Shown here piece by piece: positions 54,511 to 64,000 of a stretch of 64,000 nucleotides of DNA (positions are counted from its first letter, which is position 1; the number at the start of each line of letters is the position of its first letter). Location of the stretch: the NCBI GenBank assembly GCA_917880885.1, contig OU862917.1, forward strand, positions 54,358,727 to 54,422,726, read 5' to 3'. The notes beneath the pieces were generated by a model. That model had not been told where the DNA came from. It did no database searches and saw nothing but the letters and a program-made list of their open reading frames with translations. A program made the position numbers and the translations under genes. This DNA is from Limnephilus marmoratus. Taxonomy: Eukaryota; Arthropoda; Insecta; Trichoptera; Limnephilidae.

Positions 54511-55495
54511 CGGTATTCAGTAAAAAAAAAAGTTATACATAAAAAAATTGCGCCAATTTTGTGACGGAAGAATAGAATTCATTCTCTCGTCGTTTCCCGA
54601 CAGGTATAGGCAACAAGGATGGACCGCCACACATATCTGTCTCGGCACACAATCCTTGCTTTATATTCATTCATATATCTTTTCACACATAACCTTCTGT
54701 TATTCTATTAACTCTTGACATGAAACGACCCAAGAATTTGATTACAGGCTGTTCTTGATACACTGTCCAAATAATAAAGAATCTAATTTTATAGATAACG
54801 TTTTTTTTATATTTCGATTCTGTATCTCATCCCTGCTTTACCTTCACCCCTCCCCCCTGGACGGACCGACCCTGCCGTCCCCCCCCACCCCAAACTCCAA
54901 ACCCCAAAGCTCGGCCACCAATCGATATCTGACCAACACGCTCCATTGGTCGGCCAATGGCTAGCGAGGTATACAATATGCGGTGTGGGGTTTGGGGAGA
55001 CCCCAAATATGTTACATTATATTATTTCTTTACGGGAATACCACCGATTTTTAAAAAATTGTCCTCTATTTATTTTCCGGGTAATGAAATTTTTTCTGCC
55101 TTTTAGCATTATAATGAGCAAGGTACAGCTCTATTTATGTAGCTAGATTCCGAATTTGCAAGTCCTAAACGCTTTCCAAGAAACCTGTTCTTCGGCTCTT
55201 CAATAGACTTGAACAGCTGTTTAGTTTTTGTACATAAAATTATTCTACAGCAGTTTACATCGACATCTCAATTATAAAGCAGAACATTCGAGAAAAATAG
55301 GATAAAATTCACCAGGTAATTTATTCCATATTTATTTCTGAATTGTTTCTAACCAAAAATATTATCAAAAAAAACTTTGAAATTCCAGCGAAGCTCAATA
55401 GTGACATAACAATCAATTAGTTTCTGACACAATTTAATCCCCTCATTATTTCAAAGCTCAATTGCCCTTGATAGAAACTACATTCTACAGAATAG
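54511..55495. other. No gene
   Basis: C-rich patch at 54840-54905 (CACCCCTCCCCCC-like). Otherwise AT-rich without supported features. Confidence 0.4.
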
Positions 55496-55499
55496 AAAC

Positions 55500-55705
55500 T
55501 ACAAATTGCCTCCGTGGTCAAAGCACTCGACTAGCGATCCGGAGGTCGCTACACCCCACCCCACCGCTTCCTACCCCCCCCCCCCTCTGCCTCTTCCCGC
55601 CATCTTCATCCTTGCAACGTACCCCAATTGAGGATGCCATAAGCTCATTGGCTCCAGGCGGTCGGGAGCAGTTGGGACTCTTGTGCGGTATCTATATAAA
55701 AAAAA
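55500..55705 (+). mobile_element. SINE-2 copy, tRNA-like start and 3' tail
   Basis: GCCTCCGTGGTCAAAGCACT then CGATCCGGAGGTCGCTAC resembles the D and anticodon arms of a tRNA; the body middle is missing and it ends CCCCAATTGAGGATGCC, GGAGCAGTTGGGACTCTTG, TGCGGTATCTATAT plus A-run. Confidence 0.72.
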
Positions 55706-56289
55706 TCTGAACTGAAAACCGTTTTATCGATCTAGAAACTAGAAAGGATGTAGATATTTGCAATAAAGTTGAGATTTAAAAAATAATTTCTTGACAAAGT
55801 TCGATATTTCAAAAATATTCCGACAAAGGCATTTACTTTGAATTATTTTGAAGATAACGTTGAGCTAATTAAATATTGTGATATTTATCAATAATTTATA
55901 TTGTACTAGATGGAATAAATGGCTTTGCATAAGGAGGTGTTAAATACCTACCCCGTAGAGTACAACACCACCTCATCCCCTGTATCTACCCTGTTCGTGT
56001 TCACCCCTCGGGATGGTCAAGGGAGCCTCCCATGATATTGTTAAACCGAGCGTGTACACATTTCTGATTATTGTATTTCTTGGGGGTTGTCCAATAATTT
56101 ACTGAGACTGCTCAGGAACAGGGGTGCGATTCAAATTGGACATTTAATTTAATTGGTTTGAAGTTGGTTCGATTTTGCACATCTAATACAAAATTGAAGA
56201 ATGTGCTTGAAGACTTTAAAAGTCTCCATTTTGATGTCTTTGTTTTCAAATGTTTGAATTTAGAATGAATTCATTTTTGAATACATATA
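55706..56289. other. AT-rich, no gene
   Basis: Nothing supported. Confidence 0.4.
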
Positions 56290-56585
56290 TATTTTTACAT
56301 TAGCTCCATACATTTAGGAAAATAATTCCCCTCAGGGCCTATGTCATCTTTGGGGATATTGTGTGGAGGGTCTTTTTAGGGAAAGAAGGGGAGAAAGTTC
56401 TGGGAAGGAAAATGGTATTAGGGGAAAGTAGGGATCCCGGGGTCAATGTGTCCAGGAGTGACGGACGTACGAATCCATCCCTCCCACTGCGGTGCAAGGC
56501 GTGTTCCGAAAGAGTACGACTGGAGAAATCAATGGTGGGCAGACGCATCCGCCGCCAAGACCAGGATAAACCTCACCCCGTATAT
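56290..56585 (-). mobile_element. Stem-tail LINE type-B copy
   Basis: Tail, AATAATTCCCCTCAGGGCC (one hairpin arm; the other is lost), AAAGTTCTGGGAAGGAAAA, GTCCAGGAGTGACGGACGTA, CCCTCCCACTGCGGTGCAAG, then CCGCCGCCAAGACCAGG. Internal deletion after AGTACGACTGGAG. Confidence 0.78.
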
Positions 56586-56719
56586 AGTAATATAGTACAT
56601 CATTGGTTTGTTTAAAGGTAAAACACAGTTTGGGGTGGAAAAAACCAAATGAAACACAAGAGTTTGCGGATTTTCTTTTAATAGAAGACCTCCCGTTTAA
56701 AAAAAGTATAGGTAATAAT

Positions 56720-56995
56720 AATACTTGGATGATTTATATAGCGCCGTTTTTGTGAAAAATCACCTCAAGAGCGCTGTACAAACTAATAATACATTTCTAA
56801 AATCTAAAAAAACGATAAGCTAGACAAACAATTAAAAAAAACTTATGGCTAAAAATTGCATACACCGGTTCATTGATCACCGATACGAAAATATATGTAT
56901 TATATGTAAAATATATTTGACTAACGAACGCGATGGTGCCTAAAAATGAATGAAAACAGGACCATACTTACCTGGGAGGTCGCTTGAAATTAACA
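56720..56995 (-). mobile_element. Family E repeat (GCGCTATATAAAT tail), copy 1
   Basis: Inverse copy of 63013-63246. On the minus strand it starts CCTCCCAGGTAAGTATGG, passes CCGGTGTATGCAATTTTTAG and ends GTGATTTTTCACAAAAACGG, GCGCTATATAAATCATCC. The GCGCTATATAAAT end resembles the 3' tail shared by L2-type LINEs and some SINEs. Confidence 0.75.
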
Positions 56996-56999
56996 CTGT

Positions 57000-57345
57000 A
57001 TTTTGTTCATTTAAAGAAATTTAGAAAGAGTTAGAGGACAAAATGACTCCAGTTTTATCATCTATATACCTATATACATATAAATGAATCCCTGTTTCCC
57101 TTGGTCATGCCATATCTTCAGAACGACTTTACCTATTTCATATTTATTTTAAAGATTTCTAATACTATGTAGAAGGTTCTTACGAATAGAAATATTAAGA
57201 AAATTTGCCCAGAAAATTGAATAATTACAGAAAACTTAGCGACTATTTTAACTTCGCACGTTTGACAGTTCGCGCGTTTGATGAAATTGAATTTGGCAGG
57301 CAGCTGTTGAATTTTTTTTAAATTAAAAGAATTGTCTGTAGTTTT
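57000..57345. other. AT-rich spacer
   Basis: No gene or recognised repeat. Confidence 0.4.
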
Positions 57346-57349
57346 TTTT

Positions 57350-57715
57350 AAATTATAGCTATTCTAAATAGGTACCTATGTTAGGTACCAAATTTGATTG
57401 ATTGTTCTTATAATATACAAAAATGGATATTTGTAGTATACGAAAAATTAAAATTTTAATAAAAAAATTGTAATAGGTGGCACACGAACTGTTTAAAAAA
57501 TTGAATGAACTGGGACTGAATATATGGACCGCGGGAGGGGGGTTTGCGGGACGGGGAAGCGGGAGAGGGAGGGCGGGGAAGGTGGAAGGGGAACGCGGGA
57601 GGGTAGGGGGTGCGGGAGGGGAACGGGACGCATGGGAAAGGACTTGCAGGGAGAAACAATTTATTTCTTTGAATATGGCATTGCAGCACATGCCGGGAAC
57701 CAGCCGTATTTAATA
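57350..57715 (+). mobile_element. Helitron-like fragment with purine tract
   Basis: Reverse of 51200-51600: TAGGTACCTATGTTAGGTAC, GGTGGCACACGAACTGTTTA, GGGACTGAATATATGGACC, then a G/A-rich run (57534-57630). It lacks the second hairpin arm and the CTAG terminus. Confidence 0.62.
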
Positions 57716-57739
57716 AATATTAAATAATTTTGACCGGTC

Positions 57740-57830
57740 AGTGACTAAGTAGGCATCGCGTTTAGGTCCCAGGGCAGTTGGTTATCTATATTGCGACGGC
57801 GGTATCCATACCCGCCTCCCAAATTGTACT
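57740..57830 (-). mobile_element. Stem-tail LINE 5' scrap
   Basis: GGCAGTTGGTTATCTATATT then GCGGTATCCATACCCGCC match the family's upstream end. Confidence 0.6.
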
Positions 57831-57889
57831 TTAAATGTGAGGTATCTAATGAAAATGATATACCTAATTTAAAAAATTGTGTAATTCAC

Positions 57890-58080
57890 ACGTGATTGAA
57901 GTGAAACCTCCAGAAAACTAAAGTAGACAAGAGTAAGGACGCTACGAAGCACTAAAGAGGACCTACAAAGAGGAGACCAAAAGGCTACGAAGTACCGCAC
58001 AAAGAGGAGACCGATAATACTAGAGATGTACCTATGTGTGCATCATGTTTCAAATTACAACGGTGCTAAAGAAGTTTTCG
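57890..58080 (+). mobile_element. Family D repeat
   Basis: GAAGTGAAACCTCCAGAAAA, CTAAAGTAGACAAGAGTAAG, and the ACAAAGAGGAGACC block twice (57970, 58001), then CAACGGTGCTAAAGAAGTTT. Confidence 0.68.
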
Positions 58081-58560
58081 CTTCAAAACCAAAAACGATC
58101 GCAAAAGTTATTTCTCCAGTACTAATTGTTTTTTTTTTAGTAATAAATAAAAACCGATGACTTTTCAGCACCCACACCAAACGTGCTAAAAATCTAACGT
58201 GCAGCTTTCAGAGTAAGAAATGGCAGAGACACTGAATTATTATTTTGTTTCCTATTTCATATATTCCTATCGATTTAGCGTGCACCGCACCGTGTCCATA
58301 TTGCCCGTGGCGCCATCAATAGAGTCCGGGGGGACAGTCTGCACCTGTTGTCAGATACGTGATGTGAATATACGATTACAAGGGAATTCCAAACGATTGC
58401 ACGGAATTTTTTTTCTGCAGAATCCCCAAATGCACGAACAAGCACAACCGGGGAGTTTTTGATATTGGACTATATTTCTAATGTTAACACTTCTCAATCT
58501 TCCTAATCTCTCTTCAGCTTCAAAATATGCTCCGAACAGCCGGAAACAGTCGGAAGCAGA
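58081..58560. other. No supported gene
   Basis: An open frame at 58220-58462 has no domain signal. Confidence 0.3.
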
Positions 58561-58562
58561 AA

Positions 58563-58607
58563 TAAGTCAGTTGGGACTCTTGTGCGGTAGGTATTTACAT
58601 TAAAAAA
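58563..58607 (+). mobile_element. SINE-2 3' tail scrap
   Basis: CAGTTGGGACTCTTGTGCGG then TAGGTATTTACATTAAAAAA. Confidence 0.6.
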
Positions 58608-58739
58608 TGTTGGTCGATAGCCCTGTGGGTAGGTGTTAGGATTAGCAATCGGACGAGAAGAGTGAATTTTCACAGCATGTAGAACCGGTTGCTGTTTCTG
58701 TTTTCTTAGGTTAAATCAGAAATTTGCTCTTGACCTGAG

Positions 58740-58962
58740 TGATTTTTTGAAGTGAAAACTTCTTTAGCATCGTTGCGATTTGAAAGTTGATGAAACGAAA
58801 AATAGCGACACTAAAAAGAGACAAACACATACATCTATAGGCTTTAGCCTGCAAATATAATCGATCTCCTCTTTGTGCGGTGCTTCGTAGCCTCCCCACT
58901 CATGTCTACTTTAGTTTTCTGAGGGTTTCACTTCTCCCGCGTGTGAATTGCACACTCTGTTT
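58740..58962 (-). mobile_element. Family D repeat
   Basis: GAAGTGAAAACTTCTTTAGC, GATGAAACGAAAAATAGCGA, TCTCCTCTTTGTGCGGTGC, AGTTTTCTGAGGGTTTCAC and the palindromic end GTGTGAATTGCACAC. Best-preserved copy. Confidence 0.75.
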
Positions 58963-58964
58963 TT

Positions 58965-59365
58965 TTTTACATTAGCTCCACATAGAAGGCTTTGAAGAAA
59001 ATAATTCACCTCAGGGCCTGTGTTATCTTTGGGAATTCTGTTTGGAGGGTCATTCTAGGAAAGGAAGAAGAGAACGTTCTGGGAAGGAAAAATGATGAGA
59101 GGTTGGTAGGAATCTGATTCTCAGTGTTTCCAGGAGTGACGGACGAATGAATCCATCCCTCCCATTGTGGTGCAAGGTGATATTCGGAGATAGTCCCACT
59201 GGAGAGGTCAAAAGGTCTCCCTCAACAGTCTCTCCCGATCCAGCCTGCCATGCAGTTGGTGTGCTAAGTCACCAAACTTAGCAAACCACTTGCGATGGCG
59301 TACGGCAGAGGCGTTGGTTATTTTATAAATGGTTCCCGGGGCGGCGGTACCCATACCCGTATATT
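58965..59365 (-). mobile_element. Stem-tail LINE type-B copy
   Basis: Tail, worn hairpin, AACGTTCTGGGAAGGAAAAA, CCCTCCCATTGTGGTGCAAG, CTCTCCCGATCCAGCCTGCC, GGTTCCCGGGGCGGCGGTAC. Confidence 0.78.
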
Positions 59366-59905
59366 GTGCATCTACTACAAAACACAAATACATTTCACAA
59401 ATAATACACATTAAACCGAAATATTCCCGATTTAAGTTAGCCGCGTTGTATTTATTCAAAGTTCAAAGAAATGTTTAAAGGTGGCGTAAGAGAATTTTCC
59501 TCGTGGAGAATTTGACTTTTCGGTGGTAGTGGTGGCAAGTTAGTGCCTAAATATGTGGGCGAGGGTTTGCGCCCCGGCTTATTTATTTAAGAAGGGTCGG
59601 TTTGGGTCTCGGACCTTAAGTAAGGGACGGCGCCTCCTATCTCTTTTTCCCGGTAGCTATCCAATTTTGCAGGACGGTACAGTCAAACAAAAATAATTAA
59701 TCACAAATATTTAATTGTAATAATAAATTTAAAGTAAATTTTTATTGTAATAATATGCCTTTTGACTGTTCAGAGAGTTTTAGTGGATTGAAAATATTTC
59801 TAATTCATTTTAGAACTGATTATACTCTCAGAATAGCCCTGGCACTATCATACCATTATATTATATATGTCGTAAAGGCAGTACGAAAAAATGCGGTTCG
59901 GGGAC
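59366..59905. other. No gene recognised
   Basis: Mixed composition at 59480-59680, AT-rich elsewhere; no domain. Confidence 0.35.
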
Positions 59906-59907
59906 TT

Positions 59908-60250
59908 TTCATCCCGCGACAAAATATCCCCGACAAAATATCCTCCGACAAATTATCTCACGGAAAAAAAAATCCCGAACAAAATATCTACTAAAACCTA
60001 ACCTAACCTAACAAAAAAATGGGACAACAATAATACAGACATCGTGTAAATAAAATAAATTATTGTTATCTGTATTATTTTTGTCCCATTTTACTATTTT
60101 TGAACAATAATGTATTGTCTTTACAGGTTGTTATTATTTTTATCCCATTTTTTGTTAGGTTAGTTTACGTTAGGTTTTAGTAGATATTTGGTTGGGGGAT
60201 GTTTTGTCCGTAGGATATTTTATCGGAGGATATTTTGTCGCGGGATGAAA
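59908..60250. repeat. Second inverted-array element (CGACAAAATATCC)
   Basis: Left array from CATCCCGCGACAAAATATCC with about five 12-16-bp units, then a CCTAACCTAACC tract. The right side has a GTTAGGTT tract, TTTAGTAGATATTTGG and the units returning to GGATATTTTGTCGCGGGATG. Same plan as 43098-43612, with a different unit. Inside, TGTATTATTTTTGTCCCATT is repeated (60068, 60130-type). Confidence 0.82.
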
Positions 60251-60619
60251 ACGTGCAATACCAAAAATATTACTTTGTTTCTAAATATATAAGTTGGGAT
60301 TTTCACTACAGCCAAAAGCACCAAAGTGATTAATTTTTGGTTATTATGTCGTGTTGGGCTTTCTCCTTCTTTAGCCAACGTTTCGGACAGCGTTACAGTG
60401 TCCATCATTACAGAGCACATCTGCCCCGATTAAAAAAAAATCAGATGTAAGTAATCATTAGACGATAAAATGATAAGCATTAAACTACGGATAAGAGAGA
60501 ACACTGAAAAAAAAACTAATATAACACGTAGGTGAATTATAACTAATAGTTCTGTTAACAATAGACCTCGCATCCAAAAAAAGTATGTTTTTATAATTTT
60601 CTCTTATTTAAAAAAATCA
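60251..60619. other. Repeat scrap, no gene
   Basis: TTTAGCCAACGTTTCGGACAGCG at about 60371 (cited in two parts: TTTAGCCAACG and TTTCGGACAGCG) matches intron 1 of the protease at 45573. Confidence 0.5.
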
Positions 60620-60732
60620 GAGCGTGCAATTCACACGCGATAGAAGTGAAACCTTCAGAAAACTAAAGTAGACAAAAGTGGGGAGGCTGCGAAGCACCGC
60701 ATAAAGAGGAGACCGATGATACCTTCTACGAA
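60620..60732 (+). mobile_element. Family D repeat, 5' part
   Basis: GCGTGCAATTCACACGCGAT, AGTGAAACCTTCAGAAAACT, GGGGAGGCTGCGAAGCACCG, AAAGAGGAGACCGATGATAC. Confidence 0.72.
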
Positions 60733-61875
60733 GTATTAGAAAACTTAAAAAATAGATGAATGAAATACGTAGAGTCATTAAGAAGTCATGGCGTGACCAA
60801 AGGAAACAGTGATTAATTTTTATGTAGATACATAATATAATGTATTATTGCAACATTTAAAAAAAATAAATATGGAATTACACAACATACTTAAAGATAA
60901 ATCAATATCTAGAAAATAGAGAACGCATGTTCATGTGAACTCTGGCGGGATCGAAAATGTAATAAAAAAAGTATTCAACATGACCACCATCTTGAACCGT
61001 AAATGGAACCACAAACAAATTTACTTACACACTACTATACTATACACTGCTTTATATATATACCATATTTGCTCTGTAATTAAGTTAAGAAAACGAAGTA
61101 TTATATTTCTTTTAACTAGATAAAAAAAAAAAAAAAAATTGTTGATAATTATTCATAGGTATACAAATCTTTCTAAAACAATTGTCCATACTTTCAAACT
61201 TTCTTCAAAACAACTTAGAATAAACTACGCCGGCACAGTTTCCACAAAACGATGAGTTGTTGTTTGAAATCCGAGCCGCACCAAATATCAAATGTTTGTA
61301 CTGGCTGCATCTCTCTCAACTGTACAAATACCACCCCCCCCCCTCAGAGAGAGTTGGGACTAGAGAAGTATAAGAGTAGAGAGAGGGCCGTGTTTGCCTT
61401 CCATTGCTTAAATAGGAAATATCCTCGGCGTGGATTCGAACCTACTGAAGAGTGGGTAACTAAGTAACGGACTTAGATCTGTATACTTTTAGGGGTATAA
61501 CACCTCCCCATTCCTACCAAGGAACCCTGCAGTAGGTACTAGGTAGTCGCTACTTGGCAAGATTTATCAGAATCGTGAAATTGAAGATTTAGATAATGTA
61601 TTAAGATCGGAGTTTGGAGTATTGTAAGATTTACTTTGGTCTCGGAGGTCTGACGCTGTTAGAACATAATGGAATAATGTGCAAGATGTTAAAAATGTTT
61701 TCATTGAATTGCTTTATAATTTTTATTTGTAATTATCGTCTTAGTTCTTGAACAGATCTGTTTTCTGAAGCTGAAAACTTTCAGATGATGAGTTCTGTCG
61801 TCACGGTATTTAAACAGTGATTTCTGCCAGCAATTTTCGGTAAATTTTTCTCGTGGAGTCTTAGATTTTTTTTAT
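60733..61875. other. No gene recognised
   Basis: A reverse-strand GGTTCGAATCC (61432-61442) looks like a pol III B box but no tRNA fold could be built. Otherwise unassigned. Confidence 0.35.
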
Positions 61876-61879
61876 AAAT

Positions 61880-62278
61880 TAGTTCCTGGAAGCCCTGAGG
61901 AAAATAATTTCCCTCAGAACCTATGTCACCTTTGGGTAGGCTATGTTTTTTTTTTTTTTTACATGAGCTTCACTCAGGAGGCCCCGAGGAAAATAATTTC
62001 CCTCAGGGCCTATGTCATCTTTGAGGATGCTGTGTGGAAGTTTTTTTTTAAGGAAAGGAAGGAGAGGAGAGTTCTGGGAAGGAAAAGGGTGGGTAGGAAT
62101 CTGGAGTGCAGTATGTCCTGGTCATCCGCCTCCAAGACCTAGACAAACCTCACCCCATGAACCCGGACACCCCTGCTAAATCACCAAACGTAGCGAACCA
62201 CTTGGGGTGACCTATGGCAGAGGTGTTGGTTATCCAATAAAGGTTCCCGGGGCGGCGGTACCCATTCCCGCCGCCCAA
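61880..62278 (-). mobile_element. Two overlapping stem-tail LINE tails
   Basis: A first hairpin (GCCCTGAGGAAAATAATTTC then CCTCAGAACC) at about 61891-61922, then a second complete tail with T-run (61946) and hairpin GGCCCCGAGG/CCTCAGGGCC at about 61980-62010, leading to GGTTCCCGGGGCGGCGGTAC and CCGCCGCCCAAATG. The second copy inserted into the first. Confidence 0.75.
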
Positions 62279-62745
62279 ATGTGGAGGATTTTTTTTTAGA
62301 AAAGAAAGGAGAGGAAGTTCTGGGAAGGAAAAGATTATGAGGGGTGGGAAGGAATCTGGGGGTGGGGGTTTGAATCCATGCATCCCTCCCGCTGCGGTGC
62401 AAGGCGATAATCCGAGAGAGTACTTCTGGAAAAGTCAAAGAGACTCCCTCAACCATTCTCTCCCGATTCGGCATGCCTTTAGGGCCTGCTGGGATGCTGT
62501 TTGGATGTCTTTCTAGGAAAGGAAGTTCTGAGATGGAAAAAAAGGTTCGATGGGTGGGTAGGAATCTGGTGGCAGTGTGTCCAATGACGAATGAATGAAT
62601 CCATCCTTCCCACTGCGATGGGATGAGATAGTCTTTCTGGAGAGATCCAAAAGTTTCCCTCAACCAGTCCCTCCCGATCCCTCTTGCCACGCAGTTGGTG
62701 GGCATAAGACGCATCCGCGCCCGGATAAACCTCACACGTGAACAT
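62279..62745 (-). mobile_element. Stem-tail LINE type-B copies, tandem
   Basis: A copy without its hairpin (62279-62480: AGTTCTGGGAAGGAAAAGAT, CGCTGCGGTGCAAGGCGATA) runs into a second one (62480-62745: AAGTTCTGAGATGGAAAAAA, CCCTCAACCAGTCCC, TGCCACGCAGTTGGTGG). Confidence 0.72.
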
Positions 62746-63010
62746 GGGCGTTAAATTTATAGTAAAGATACATTAAAGTTACATTTTTTTCAATCAAAGT
62801 TCATAATTTCACGTGTTTTGACAGTTTGACGGCCATGTTTTTTTTCTTTTAGTATAATTTGACGTATGGCGGAAGGTTCCGTATCAATCTAAATGAGCAC
62901 AAATTATTTAAGTAACCCAAACTAAGAACCTATTTAGTGCATCTTTTTTCATCTCCTCCGACGAAAATAGTTTTCTTATAGTAATTAAGTTGAATTGAAG
63001 TGAATCCCTC
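62746..63010. other. AT-rich spacer
   Basis: No supported feature. Confidence 0.4.
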
Positions 63011-63012
63011 CC

Positions 63013-63246
63013 TCCCAGGTAAGTATGGTCCTGTTTTCATCCATTTTTAGGCACCATCGCGTTCATTGGTCAAAACATTGTTCATATATTTTCGTATCGG
63101 TGATCAATGAACCGGTGTATGTAATTTTTAGCCATAAATTGTTTGTCTAGCTTGTAGTTTTTTTAGATTTTCGAAATGTATTATAAGTTTGCACAGCGCC
63201 CTTGAGGTGATTTTTCACAAAAACGGCGCTATATAAATCATCCAGA
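63013..63246 (+). mobile_element. Family E repeat, copy 2
   Basis: Starts at CCTCCCAGGTAAGTATGGTC, passes GGTGATCAATGAACCGGTG and GTTTGTCTAGCTTGTAG, ends GAGGTGATTTTTCACAAAAA, GGCGCTATATAAATCATCC. Inverse of 56720-56995. Confidence 0.78.
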
Positions 63247-64000
63247 TTTAAATGTCTGGGTTAAAATTTCCCCACAGGAAAAACTAAACCCTTTCACATA
63301 CTTCCCCAAATGATCATCTAGTCAATCCACGCTATGCAATTGCACTATATAAGTATTATAAATACAAAACAATACAAGAACAACATGTCAACCTACTAGA
63401 GACCAAATGGGAAAATAATTCACCGACTCCAGATATTTTCATATCAGAGGGTTCGGCTCTGTGGAATTCCTAATTGAACCTATAAATCCTACTGATCCCT
63501 CAATATAAATATTTAAAAAATCTTTTGTAATCCTACATGTATTTAAAATGACTGATTTTTGTATTTTTATATACAAATTCTTTGACAAATCTAATATGCT
63601 TAAATTTTGAATCAGATTCCTAGGTATTATGCCAGTAGCCGAAATAACAAAGGTAATATTTTTATAGTCCGAGAATGCCAAATTCTTTTAATCTCATTTC
63701 CTAAAACTGTGTATTTTCTTATTTTTTCAGAAACAGTTTTTTGAATATTACAGGAATTTGGAATAGCTACATCAATGATATAAGTTATTTTTTTAATTTT
63801 ATTATTTATTATTATTATTATAACTATCATTTTTATCTTGTAGCTTGTTGGACATACTTAATAGCGTGGGCCCAAAGATTTTCGCAGAATTTTACAATCA
63901 AAGACCTAGCGTCTCTCATAATTTTGTGTTAGACAACACGTCTCACAATCGTAGCAACTAGCAAGTGATCAGACTTTCGTTTTATAAATGAGCAGTTTGA
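63247..64000. other. AT-rich, no gene
   Basis: Short frames only; a (TTA)n run near 63803-63822. Confidence 0.4.

Noticed and set aside
61420..61450. Possible tRNA gene on the minus strand (GGTTCGAATCC)
   Set aside because: The T stem does not pair and no acceptor or anticodon arm can be drawn; probably a SINE scrap or chance.
62181..62735. 184-codon minus-strand open frame
   Set aside because: Chance joining of two tandem LINE type-B copies; the LINE-derived reading changes frame inside it.

Overview
The window looks like AT-rich genomic DNA of a moth or butterfly (order inferred, species unknown). The evidence is a five-exon digestive-type serine protease gene with insect TATA/initiator spacing, Helitron-like 3' ends of the kind common in Lepidoptera, the insect telomere unit TTAGG, frequent GTAGGTAC-type tracts, and a very dense, nested population of insect-type transposons. 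There is no bacterial or organellar signature. Ordinary genes occupy a small part; most of the 64 kb is transposon sequence.

Layout. 0-10.5 kb: a 32-bp minisatellite, a proline-rich exon-like block (581-835), nested piggyBac-, hAT-, Harbinger- and mariner-type MITEs, then a convincing last coding exon (6820-7073) of an unrecognised gene, followed by an internally repeated and possibly very long 3' UTR ending near 10.5 kb. 10.5-20.4 kb: LINE relics on both strands, several copies of one LINE family ('stem-tail' family, whose 3' end carries a 10-bp hairpin), a shrunken transposon that keeps only the DNA-binding head and acidic tail of its transposase, and two inverted copies of an element built of repeated TAGATATT blocks (the 'T element'). 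20.4-35 kb: an orphan 93-codon open exon-like block, TTAA-flanked elements, a Penelope-like relic with a GIY-YIG domain, a pyrimidine minisatellite and more nests. 35.4-40.2 kb: a very young Ty3/gypsy element (CsRn1-like) on the minus strand with two 608-bp LTRs differing at two sites, an intact 1082-codon pol frame, a clear -1 slippery heptamer and a Gag from which the capsid region is missing. 42-51 kb: a CUB-like exon and then the complete chymotrypsin/brachyurin-type protease gene (43817-50708) with transposons in its introns. 51-64 kb: Helitron-like elements, an interstitial telomere tract, tRNA-derived SINEs, further stem-tail LINE copies and a second inverted-array element.

How it works together. 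The protease gene is the only complete host gene visible: secreted zymogen, tryptic activation site, His/Asp/Ser triad split over exons 2, 3 and 5. The transposons are informative as a record: target-site duplications of 2 (TA), 3 (TTA), 4 (TTAA, and AAGT for the LTR element), 8 and 9 bp can be read directly, some nests are three levels deep, and one MITE insertion can be compared with its own empty site within the window. Coordinates of degraded elements are approximate; those with target-site duplications are exact as far as manual reading allows.
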